Shown here piece by piece: positions 1 to 12,200 of a DNA stretch of 64,000 bases. Within the stretch, counting starts at the first letter, position 1; each line of letters begins with the position of its first letter. Both the position numbers and the translations under genes were made by a program. A model generated the notes under the pieces. It ran no database searches and had not been told where the DNA came from. It was given only the letters and a program-made list of their open reading frames with translations. This stretch comes from Fasciolopsis buskii (taxonomy: Eukaryota; Platyhelminthes; Trematoda; Plagiorchiida; Fasciolidae), in contig LUCM01006830.1 in the NCBI GenBank assembly GCA_008360955.1, positions 157,838 to 221,837 of the forward strand, read 5' to 3'.

Positions 1-3000
1 GAGGTTGACGACTTTCACAACTGGATCAATTTTGCAATCACAACCAGCTGTGACTCAAATGACTGCAGGAAACGTTTACACCGTATGTTCGCTAATCGGT
101 TTTGTTTGAGGTGAATAGTGCGAGCAGAAATTATGATCCTTTTGGAGGAAATTCCAAGAAGTTTATGCGCTGTCATTATTTAGTTCGCTAGTGAAAACTT
201 GTAATCTTTGGTTTGCAGCTGTTTCGCCTATTTACTGTTTGGGCAAATTATCAGTGCAGGACAACTTTCGATCATCAAAACTGACAGGAGATCACAATAC
301 TGATCATTTGACTCCCATGCTTCCAATATTCCTTTAGTTAAAATACACAGGTGATCATTCTCGAAGAAAACTGATATCATCAGTAGATCGTTGAGATTCT
401 GTAGTAAAGGAAGATCTTACATTCGATGGCAAATCACAGTGAATTATTCTGAAAGTGTCTCATTTGCAAAGCCTGTAAAGAACGGTGGCTGACTCATGTA
501 CTTGGATCTTATTATTTTGTCGTCTTCTATCCAGAGCGCTCGTTGATTTTAGCCGCATTAAATGGCGGAATCGAAGTCAAACTTGTTGACCGTGTTTTGT
601 CTGCTTGTCGGACACTTCGGACTGTTATGCAACTGGGGTCGAGTTACCGATTGTCTCCAAATCAAAACTTGATAAACACACACTCATGTCATCTACGCTC
701 CCACTTGGCTGTGTAAACATAAAAACTGTTTGTTGATCAGTATTTTATGGCACTTGAAGTTCTGTGGCGAACCTGAAGTGCGAACGAGTTTAAGCATGAA
801 AACATAAAATTCTGTGCCAGTTGTTCACTGTTTACTTGAAAAAAAAATGCGAAATTTGTCGCACTTCGCCAAGTAATTTCGCTTTTGGCGTCAACAGACT
901 AATTCCAATTAGCATGCATTGAAATAGGCTTTTTATTAGAGTCTCTGGACAAATTTCGTCTGGCCTCACGCTGCAACCCTAGATACAACAGCGGCCTGGA
1001 TGCAAAAGCCTTTGAAATCAGTGAGACAATGTCGTGAAACTGGTCCCCTTATTTGCATGCATCAACTTATCGATGCATGGAATTTGATTTAACATAAATT
1101 TTATGCTTTAAACAACTGTTTGTCAGAGGAAGTTAGTTTTGGCCAACATTTACGTAACCGCCACCAATCTTTTCCAAGAATGGTCAGCAAATCATGGAGA
1201 AGAATAACAGTTGTAATCGAAATTTTATCATTTATTTGAACTCTACCGGAAAGAACGTGTTAATGAGCTTTTGAATCTCGTTTCCAACTCACTTCTAATT
1301 AGTTACCGGCAACCCAATATGGATCAATCGGAGCACAATATAAATCCTTTTGTTACCAATGTGTTACCCACGATTGTTTGACCATTATGGTCTCATGCGT
1401 GGGTCGACAATCAACAATGAATTGCATCCAGCAACCTCAAACTACATTGATCTCATATGTCACACCATGGATGATGCCGATATCACATAGTTTGTTTGAT
1501 TTTCAAAGTAAACTGTCCTTGACCTTAGCCAGACCTAAACAGGAATGCTTTTATTCATACAGTGACGTCGTTCTACTTATGTCTCGTTTAAAGAGTCCTG
1601 TCTGTAATCAACATTCTTTCGAGAGTTTACACAGGCACACAGGTTTTCGTACGTCTTGCTTTCTCTGCACAGAGCATTCAATGCATGTTAAGTGTAGAGT
1701 TTGCTCTCCGAAAAAAAAACAAATCCAACCAAATTTACTGGGTGGGGGAGCTTAGCACTAATTTGTGCGAACATACTTGGCGATATTAGTGAAGGTTACT
1801 ATACTGGCGGCTTCGTACAAATACAGTACAGTTTTTGTGTTTTTATCAATCTTGATTTACACAGATGCTTGCGGAACACGAAAAACTGAAAACAAAACGT
1901 TGATTAAAAAAACTGATCAAAAAGAAAGTATTACTGTGAAATCTACACGGTACCTCGGTTGGTTTGTGACAATTTGGCTAAGTTGGGAACCTCCCACACA
2001 TTTAGTCGAGGGGCTGCAAAGCCAGAAAACAGAATTTGTCAGAGTACGACAGAAGAGAAAACATGCAGAGAGTGAGCGAAATTTCAAGAACAATTGTCTG
2101 TACAAACTTTAACGCACGGTCAGGTGCACAGTGAACAAGTTTTGGTGATGAACAGATGAAATCGGGACGAATAACTTGGTTGCAGATGATCCGTTCCACT
2201 GGTTGAAATTGTTCCTGTGAGCGCGAGAAACGCGAACTTCAGAAAATGGGTGCTGCCTCTCGTTACAAGGCGAAATTTGCAATCGCGCCTCTTGTTCGTC
2301 GGCCTTTTCGCTTTTCCATTAGCCGTAGCAATAACACTTTTGTCAGGACGTCAAAAATCTTGATCTGTTGGAGAAAATGAACTATGTAAGAACAGACAGC
2401 ACCGACACGATGCTCAGTGATGACAGAACAAAAGCAAGTGACATTTGTGCAACATCAACCAAATTTTACTGATTTCTATTATTTTTGATCATTGCACTGT
2501 TGACGCTCATCCGAAATGAAAATTAATTGCCACCTGAGCACATTTAGTCACATAGAAAATAGAAGCAAACAACCAAGTGCACTTCATACTACATCAGTGA
2601 GTAATGTGCTAGAAATACTCACGACCACGTTAGACATTTTAATAGAGTCAGAAGATCGTCCTGTGTTCACATCCCTACCGTAATTACTCCTGGCTTGCGA
2701 TTGTTGAATAGTTCTAGGATTTGTTTGCTATCTGTATCATCTTTTGTTAAGAAATCTTGTGCTGTTTTCTGTTTGTTTTTGGTTCGTTTTTGGTTCATAT
2801 TTGAATGAACTGTATTCACTGACAGGTATTTCAACTTAGTACACCAGTTTCATTTGACCTACACTAAAGTTGATGAAAAAAATCACCTAATGATTAAAAA
2901 CAGCGCGGCGAACTACCAATCCGGCAAGGAAAGTCTTTCTTGTAAACATCAACTGACTGTGGACAACTCACCAAGTGTTCCGGCGCGTACATACTCACGG

Positions 3001-4096
3001 CTTGTAAATCATATCAGTCAAATAGGAAGTTGCTTCAATGGAAGCAAGTGATGATAACTGGTCGAAATTATGTCGGCATGTGTTACACCTCATCGGGTCC
3101 AAAAAATATCACCAGTGTCAACGATCCAAAGTTTGTTATTGGGTAGATGCAGTAGGGTTATTACTGAGTAGAGAAGACATTCAACGATAAAATCTCTCTT
3201 GATTGGAATCCATCAATTTATTTTGCCCAAAGTGCATAACGCATATGGCATTAGAGAAACGAGACTGTGTATGAAATAGAGATCACAAACAGATCTCCAA
3301 GAGTGAAGACCACTTTGCGTTGGTGCGACAAGCCACGATGCAGTGACGCGGGCATATGTCGAGAAAATGAGTGACAAGCCTTTTGACATGAAGTGAATGA
3401 CACAGGACGGGAATCTAACCGACCACGAGATAGACAGAAAGATTGGAATCAGCCACTTGTTCTAATAGATGGATGAATTGAAAGTAGTCGGATTTTCATG
3501 ACCGACGCAGAGGCCAAAGAGGGGATTGCTTGAAATGAGGACCAAAGAGAAGCTAACTAGATCAAGGGACCCGGGGGTCATATGGCAAACAGCTATGACC
3601 TGAACAGATCTGTGTAAATGGTTTGATTACGACAAGCAAAGGACAGTTTTGTTGACCGGCCAAAGGACCATTGGTCGTTTTTTCTTCATTAACTGGGGCG
3701 GGAATCAACTCGAATCTAGACGGCCGATTAAACCCATTGGAGTTAGCCACAGTGAGATTCGAAATGCGAAGTACAGTACACCATTGCGGTGACTCAGTTC
3801 AAATCGACCAGTCGCTTAGTTCACCGCGCGGTTTCAGTTCAGCACGATCTTTATGACCTTCCGCTTGGATCCTCTTCTGGCTCCCGTGCCTTAGTGGGTT
3901 TTACAAATCTTGCAACCGACGATGGCATAAACAACAGTTTCATTGGGGCCTTTCAGTGCATGCTCACATTTTAACGGTTTGAGAACCCTGTCCTATTCTT
4001 CGATGACGTGGTTAAAGTCTCTCAAATAGTACGATTATCTTCTGTAAATCTGAACTATCAATAACTAGGTATCATTGGACAATGTTCGTTTGATCC
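1..4096. other. No supported gene
   Basis: There are only short open frames with no recognisable motif or good exon borders. A weak chromodomain-like string near 1935-2080 is discussed in the findings. No repeat family shared with the rest of the window was seen. Confidence 0.6.
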
Positions 4097-4273
4097 AGGC
4101 AGTCAATGGTCAAGTGGATAAGTTAGCGGTTTTTGACGTGAGAGTTACAGGTTAGAATCCATTCACGGCCGGTCACCTTCCACACTTGGTAGCCTTCTGC
4201 CGATAGCGGGCTCATTTTATGAAAATTGATGCGCACTGATATTTCACTAATAAAGGAAGCAAAGAAAGATTAA
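4097..4273 (+). mobile_element. tRNA-derived SINE, copy 1
   Basis: The head resembles a tRNA: an A-box-like TGGTCAAGTGGATAAG, then a B-box-like GGTTAGAATCC with one mismatch to the consensus GGTTCGAATCC. The body shares its order of blocks with copies 2 and 3: GGTCACCTTCCAC, a GCCTTCTGCCGATAGCGGGC segment, a GATGCGC region and a TTTCACTAATAAAGGAAG tail. The shared non-tRNA body marks this as a SINE rather than a tRNA gene. Confidence 0.75.
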
Positions 4274-5039
4274 CAAAAAGCGGGAGAAAAGGGTGCCTCT
4301 CAACGTGCGGTGAGCAAATGAGTGCAAACAATAGGCATATAGTGAGTGTGATAAAAACCTTAACAAAATTAGTCGGAGCCAACCCTCGAACATGTTAAAC
4401 TGGCATCGCCAACGAAGCTCCTTTTCACTCGTTGGACATTGCATCTCAGTGGGAGGGGAAAAGGTGGCAAGAAAATGAAAGGCATGATTTACCGATTCTC
4501 CAAATCAAGATTTATTTTCTGTGCTCATTGTCGAACATATGGTACGCTTTGTTTTCCCTCGTCCTGTTTAGTTCAGCGGAAGTACAGTACAGTACAGAAC
4601 AGTACTCCAACCAAAACGACAAACTAAAGCCAGAAGTAAATCTCTTTCAGCGATCAAAGTTCCTTAGGTAAAGTAACCCACTGTGTTTGGTGCTCATTGG
4701 ACGAGTAGTCTGTTGACTGCCTTTCTTCATCATTGCTAATTTTCCACCTCTTTGCTCAGCATAAATATCAGTCCGGACGGTGAAATTTCGTCGTAGTTCT
4801 GCTGAACATTGATCCAGGTACTGGTATGGTCGGTTGACAGCTTGGGATTGATTCGAGGTACTGTTCTTTCTTCATTTCTACTCTCTGCGTGCATTCTCGA
4901 CTTAGTACTTATTTCCGCATCCTTTTGTTTTGACGTTTGCTGATGATGTTGCACTCTTTCAGGGCGTTTCTATCAAGGACAACTTCCAAAGCTTTACAGA
5001 CAACTTGTCTTCCATTTACGGCTCCACAATACAACCACA

Positions 5040-5345
5040 TCTCCGTGTTTCCAACGTCGGTTACCCCTGACGGTCAGTCTACCCATTTGGACCGTTTTCT
5101 GACAAATCGGAAATATTTAACAGTTGATTCTTGGAGTATCTAGGGTTTAGGGTTGACAGCAATCTGAAGTGGACTTCTCACATCTCCATCTGCAAGAAGT
5201 ACCTTCGAGAGTTATCGTTTTCAATGGGAATAATTCGGCACGACAAGGTGAAACAGAGCCCCGTTTGACATTTTTATGGCAGTAAGATTTTCCAGTCTTT
5301 ATTTTCTCTCTTCCTACTAGTTTTAGTGATTTAAGTAGGAATGAC
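5040..5345 (+). mobile_element. Possible LINE fragment (end of RT domain)
   Basis: The plus strand reads DGQSTHLDRFLTNRKYLTVD, a stop, then FRVDSNLKWTSHISICKKYL and RELSFSMGIIRHDKV. LG-x-x-x-D-x-x-L-(K/R)-W-x-x-H-(I/V) followed by a Lys-rich helix is typical of the region after RT motif D in CR1/Jockey-like elements. It is broken by frame changes and very short, so the assignment is tentative. Confidence 0.4.
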
Positions 5346-8300
5346 TTCAAAATTGTATGCCGGACACCGTCAATTTTTAGTTGAACTTCTTTCTAACAAC
5401 TAAATGAATTGTATATTAAACTGTGATTGACGCCTGTTGGCGTGACACTAACAGATTCTACTCATCCTTTGAACGATGACCCATCAAAGTGCCTTTTCGA
5501 TGTTTTCACACCGTCTGCTTTTCTTTCCATCCCAGACGGACTCACTATCTACAGGAATTCCACTTTCTCTTATGCCTCCTGACAAACCGGGATCGTATTT
5601 CAGGGGCAACTCATCATTGCCTTCCTCATTTTCTTTTTTTATGATAGGAACAAGTGTTTTTTCATTTTTGTTTCGAGTAAAGTGTGGCATTTAGTTGTAC
5701 AAAAGTTTATATAATACAGCAAAAAGCGATACAATATAATGCAATACGGTCCCATAAAATGTAACTATTGCATTCTATCTACTTACCAGGAACACATATA
5801 GAACATGCCTCTTGAAATCGGGTATCAGGAAAGGACCATAGCATTAGACCATTTGCAAATAGAATTTGACTTCCATTCAAACTTACCCGTCCTTCAATAC
5901 TGGTGAAACCAGTGCCTCAGTCTGTCCAACAAGGTCACTTGAGGTAAACTGGCAAGCCTCGACGCACATCCAAGATAAGATGCATGAGAATAACTTCGTT
6001 ACTAGAAGGAATTATGGATTCTGGTAACCTCGGTGTTGTTGTCATGAGCGGTTTGGCTTCGTTGGGTGGTGACGATTCACTTGAATCCAACAGCGCGGTG
6101 ATAAAACCTCTGAGTGGGTAGACAAGCATTGCTCATTTTGCACCTGCTGGCATCTAGAACACGGAACTATAGAAAATGTTCAGTGCTACTCCAAGTGTCA
6201 CGGTTACGGTTGCCGGCCCCTTTCTACACATATATTGGACCCTAGGAACTATGAGGCCTGCTCCGCCAACTACACTTATGCTCTATTGCATGACATAAAG
6301 AATGCACATCTTTGTTAGTTAAGAGGTAGACTGTTCGCATTAGTGTCTGGTTATTGTCCCATCAGAAAGCCTCTTTAGCTGAATCAGTCAGTCATATACC
6401 AAGGCGTCTGGTCTTTGTGGGCAGGTTATTGTTTTCTCCGTATTAATCGCAAAGCATAGTCAAACCCTATCACAAACACCTACGAAGCCAATGGATCCGA
6501 ACATATATAGCTGTATAAAACTGAAGCAGGTAACGATACTGATAATTGTTGTTTTTGTACAGTCTTTGTTTTCGGCTAAAGTTGATACCCATTGGACTAG
6601 TCAGACTTAGAGTTGGTGCCTTTGTTAAATATGCCGCAGGTTTCACGCTGGCATCTGTCTTCTTTGAGGATCTTTTTGTTACATACGTTAACCAAGCCGC
6701 CTATTTCTTGAGCAGCATAATGCGATAATCGTTGATTCACTCATTTTTCGCGTTACACTTTCCCGCGCGTTCATGTCACACATCATAATTTGTCCTACAC
6801 GAGCAGCAGAGTCAGCGAAAGCGTGTTACTTCGTCGCCGTATTTGGCCAATAAAGTTTCACTAAAGGAAATTTCCGGGACGCACTGTTTGTGCCTTGTTG
6901 CAATGCTGGTATCTGATATCGATGAGATATCCACCACATTCCTGCGAGGACTTACCTGGTGGAGTTTCTCGTACATTCCATCATGTGCGGCAATGCAACC
7001 CAAATTTGTTTATTGTCATATGATTTCGTTCTAGTTATGCATGTGGTTTACTAATCGCCTTCTTACTAGGAAAATAAACGACCATACACTTATCTGCGTT
7101 GAATATAGACTGACCATGTGGCTGCAGAACGGATACGATTTCGACCAATCACCTGGTCCGTTGGTGATTGAAAGGACCTAGGCTAAGAACTTTGCAGTTG
7201 ATTGACCATGCGACCTATCGCAGTCATTTGATTGTTGTTTTATTGCTGATGGCTGTGGGCACGAGTGATCAGTGATTCTTTCAATATTTCCAGTTGTTGT
7301 TTTTTTCTGTTTCCGGTGCTTTATTTATTCGTACAGACACCATGACACAAAAATGACGACCCAGACAACATACGGAAAATTAGTGAGTAAATGGAATTGC
7401 AAGCCCGGGAGTCGAATAGCACGTGAATCGTTCACACAGGGTAAATAAACTAAAGGACAGGATCCAGTTCAGGAAGCAATCACAGGCCCATTGACGAATA
7501 TTTTCAAAGATGTGATAGACCCCTGGAACGAAAAATCACTAAACAGCCTTATAAATGTGCATAACCAATGACCCGTTACCAGTACACGGAGAATGCAACT
7601 AGACTATGGCTATGAAAGTTGATCATTAGCAATATTTTACCGGGCGAATGAGCGCTTGCTTATTTCTCCAACACCATCACATTGCAGTAAGCAGTAGATG
7701 ACTGGAGTATTACTTGCGATTCCTATGGCAAGGGGTTTTGCGCTTAGAGTACTCAGTTTAGTTTAAGTAGATTCTGCCACGAGTTCAGTTTTGTGGCATA
7801 AATCAGGTATTATGACACAAGATGCAGTACAGGAAATTTTTCTTTGCAATATATAAGGGCTCAGCCCTGCATTAATCAACCACGGAAACACTGTACACCT
7901 GTTTCATCCTTATTAGGAATCACCGCCAGTTTATATCCCCAGTGCTGAAACCCAGGACTGATAGTAATGAAGCGAATTCCTAAGCCGGATAGATTTTCAA
8001 CGATTCACTGAGTTTCACCACTTTCTGTCGCACACATCCGGAACCGATTAGCGCGACCGCGCACCGCTGGTTAATAGCGACTGACTCACGTCGATAGATG
8101 AATTCACTGCGGTTGGCCCGTGTACGATAGAGGCTTTGTTCATTCCTAATCCGGTAGCTTAGTAGCTATAGCGGTCGACTTTTAGTCGTTTTTTCCCGGA
8201 CTTAAGCACGATGAATAGGCACTGCCGGTAATTCCTAACAAAGTCTAGGCTTTCATGATTTTTTAATAGGTCAGAAACGAAAAGCCAACTAGCCACACAT

Positions 8301-9062
8301 CAGAAGGAAGCGGGAGTCGTTTGTTGAAAAAATGAGAATTTGGTCGATTTTTTTTGGAAATATCACGCTTCACACCATGTTTGTCTTTGGGACTCTTCCG
8401 TACACTAAAATATTTGGTGTGCTTTTGCAAAAATATAATTGCCTCGTTTTAGCATTTCGGCGCAAACCAATTAGACAGCTAAACTAAAAGTTTCTGAACA
8501 AACATTCCTCTTTTTATTTCTTGTCAGCTAGGTTTACAGGTCTCTACTTATGAGAGGTACTTGATTCACTGTTTTCTACGGGATCGAGTGAATTTTACGA
8601 CCTATTTAAGCCCATTGTTTGTGATATGATCTGGCTAGTAGTTTATTTTGGATAAACAATAATCTAAAATATGTCTGACCTCATTTCATCGAATTCCGGC
8701 CTATCGTTCCATCATTAAATATTAACTTACCTTAAAATCATAATCACCCATTATGAAGCGATTGTTCACGCTTTCGTTTGATTGATCAAGCCTGTGTTTC
8801 TCTAAGGCAATATATGTTTTATGAAGAGTATGAAGTGTGTGCTAAGTGCGCGAGGCTGCCTCAGAGTCACCCGGTGTTTCCGAGTATGCACCGGCAGTCT
8901 TTTCACGACTAACTACGGGATACAAAATAACTGGATGTCGGTGCATGTGCGATGGCATCCACTTAGGAGTTGCCCGTTTTGATGATTGCCTCTTCAGTCC
9001 GGTTCTTTCTCTGATGGATAACATAAATTTCATGCTGGGCACTGCTTCACCGAGGTTTCAAG
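5346..9062. other. No supported gene; possible undetected 5' exons
   Basis: The 5' exons of the plus-strand gene should lie here or further left but none could be fixed. Around 5484-5690 both strands are open without a decisive splice pattern. At 6954 a perfect minus-strand GTAAGT donor follows a short frame with no acceptor. Confidence 0.5.
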
Positions 9063-9247
9063 ACCATGGTTACCTTCAGCTTAATTCAACCAGCGGATAC
9101 GAAGGATAAGAAACTTGCACCAACGGATGAGTTAACCGACTCAGACATACCACTCCTTCCGCTGTTAGCCACACACAGCGTTCCTAATAAAATCCAGTTC
9201 GAGTGCAACGGCCTTTCGATTTCACGTACTACCCGTGGCCATGTATT
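9063..9247 (+). CDS. Plus-strand gene, exon A
   Basis: The exon has 185 nt, from an AG acceptor to a perfect GTAAGT donor, and is open in phase 0 in, 2 out. The peptide runs from TMVTFSLIQPADTKDKKLAP, through an Asp/Leu-rich middle, to PNKIQFECNGLSISRTTRGH. It has balanced composition and no low complexity, as expected of real coding sequence. The other two forward frames are also partly open here, so the acceptor is less sure than the donor. Confidence 0.6.
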
Positions 9248-12200
9248 GTAAGTCTGGAACCTGGAACAATCGCCGCTATAAAAATAAAGATATGAAGTAA
9301 TTTTACGCGGCAAAACTAAACTAGATAATTGAATTTTGGCCAAACTAACCGAAATTCAATAGACTCAATTTATGAACTTAAAAAGAACTACATGCTATCC
9401 CTCGCAACCGGCACCTAAGTGTATGCCAAACTCACTGCATGGTTAATCCTATTTATAGTAACAAAGGTAAGTGTCACTTGGAGCATGATAATAAATCCCG
9501 CTACGTCATCACGTGATGAGGGCTTCATATGCACGTTACTGACCTAAAGATGGTTCTCGAACATGTTTATCCTTAAGTTAGTCTTCGTTGAAACAGAACA
9601 GCACTTTATCCCTGGTGAAAAACTTTGCATATAATGTTCCGATAAAAGTCAAGCTGTTTAAATTTCATTCACATGTGGCACCACATAGTTAGACTCAAAT
9701 GAATGATTGGGTCAGATATTCCTACTAATAATAGTAGCTATGTTGGTATTCTTCCTGCTCACTCAGACCCATTGAGAAATAAAAACAACAGTTGGAGGGG
9801 AAAACATAAGTACCCCAAATTACCACGCTGGTTGTGTTACGTGAATCCGTTCGGACTCGTCACAAGCAACACTCGTTAGTGCAGGAAAGCACTAATTCTA
9901 ATAATGGCTTATAAACAGCTAGCACATTAATGATACCGATCCTGGTAACAGGCGCATAAGCCTTCATCGATCTGTGTTATTGTGATCAAAGACAGAAGAA
10001 ACCAAATTAGTTTGAAGTTGAAATCCTTTGGCAGAACGTGAGAAGCCCACAGAGAGGAAAATCTACTTATGCGTTACAAATTCAAACGCTGGCACTAATA
10101 TCCCATGGCATACTTAACCGGCAAGTGGAAGTTCTTCGGTCCTCGTGTAGGTTTTTCACCTTGTATGGTACCCTTTAGCAAGGATATAAGCATAAAATGT
10201 TCCATGAGATCAGTAAAATCAGTTTGCCAGTGGAGGTATCCAGTGTGTGTGGAATAAGCAAGATAGCGATGACAGTAAAAACCGTGTACAAATATTTTAA
10301 TACATTTTGTAAAATTCATTGTGCAAACCAAGTGCCATCGGATTCATATCGAGGGACAAAAAACAGTGAGCAAAAAAGAGAAAAGAAGGAAAACTATGTA
10401 GAGTTAACCACAAGTGACAGCTTCTATGCTCCACCTCCACTTCACCGGCTATCGGTTGGTATTCCAGGTTTCCCTGTGGACTGGTTACTATCCATTTACC
10501 GAAACCGAAGTGGATGGTCATCTTGGGGACCCTATCGTGAATCTTTAACAAAACGGTCTAACCCACAACACAGCATGACGATCTGAGGGTCGCAACACAC
10601 CGGAGATTGTTGACCGACTACTAATTTGATGAACCTTCGGCTAGATATCCTAGTTACTCAACGAACTCCTTTGCCATGGATGCCAGTGACCATGGAGCCG
10701 TATGATTTGTACGCCATGCGAGGTTGGTTCGGGCGCACTGTCTAGGCATCTCGCCTACACCAACTACCAACCAGAGACCAGCAAACTTGGTGAGGAATGC
10801 CAGGCATTCGTTTTCTACCTCACACTTACATGGAAACATCTTGGTCACGGGAAGAAACTGCGTAGGACTCCCTCGGCAGAGGTTCTTTGGGACACGTGGT
10901 CATTTGGGAGCATTTTGAGCGGTCTTCAGGGATAGCAGCCAACAAGGGGACCAACGGATTCACTTACAACTAAAATGAGGGACTCTGAACCAACCTGGTA
11001 GGTGAGCGTTCTAATCGCTCCTCGCAAATTTCAACAGGTCCGACGTCGATGCTATTGGCTAACCAAGTTCTTAAACACTTAAAGACCAACCTTCCAGGGG
11101 ACAGTAGTTTTTAAAAAAGAATATTTTATGTGTGACGCGGATGAAACTGTGACCCTTTATATTATTGCGCGATCATACATGCTGGTTGAAATCTGGTTAA
11201 GTGTGAATCTGAATAGACACAACAAACAGCGCCACTATGAGAGTAAAAATTGACTATTTACTGCGGGACGATGTGACAATTGCTCGAACATTGCCGATGT
11301 GTCACCATTATGATTAATGATTCACTTCTAAAGTTAGTCGTCTTGTAAGCTATCACTGAAATGATGAATGCATCAACGAAACTTATAATCTCAGTAAGAC
11401 AAAGCTATTGATAAATCTAGTTCTGTAGCGTTTCGACCACTGCGAGTAACCTTTCTCGAGGTGCTACATAGTGGAAGTAGTGCCGATAGTCTATTGGAAA
11501 TTACGAGTAACCTGTATGACTCAAACCCACTAGGCAGTTTCGTGTGACTGTACAGTTGGTTATTTGTCGACGCTCTTGATGATCGTCGACCCATTTGCTT
11601 ATCCACGAAATCTAAGCCAATGGAAGATCGGAACACTGTGGACTGCTTGATTCTTGCCATAAGCGACAAGTCTACTGGCGAAAAGAAGTGCGGTGTGTGT
11701 TTACTGAAGATTCAAGGTAACCCAGTGGCCACCAACCCGTGTGTTTGTGTCGGTGATTTAACATCGAATGTTAAGAAGCACCATTCACTCAGTCATTGTG
11801 CTATCTTGCGCGCAATTGCGGCCTTCCCATCTTATATACACCGTATGCACAGAAATAGAGACCAAGGTGGTGAATCCCATCAGCGATCCCATATCTTGTG
11901 ATCCCCAACAGAAAATCAGGAAATTTCGTTATTTTTGAAGGACTGAGGTGTGAATCGTTATAGCTCATTCAGTACATCTTTTAACGACTTTCTTCATTCT
12001 AGATGTTATGTTCAAGCTTCCGACAGTTTTGGTTATTACGTAAAACGATGGTTGGGCAAGATTCTCAAGAAGTACAGGATTGGTCTTGTGTTTATTGCCG
12101 TTTGCACCCGGCACTCTCCAGTCTAAATATATCCAAAATTGAATCCTTCGCATTTGGTTTGGCATCAGAATCCTATTTCAATCAAGAGGAACTTGTGTAA

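Noticed and set aside
6954..7034. A possible minus-strand exon ending at a perfect GTAAGT donor.
   Set aside because: No acceptor or convincing start codon, and no partner exon was found.
11391..11669. A 92-codon minus-strand frame.
   Set aside because: It overlaps plus exon B, which has splice borders and phase support.
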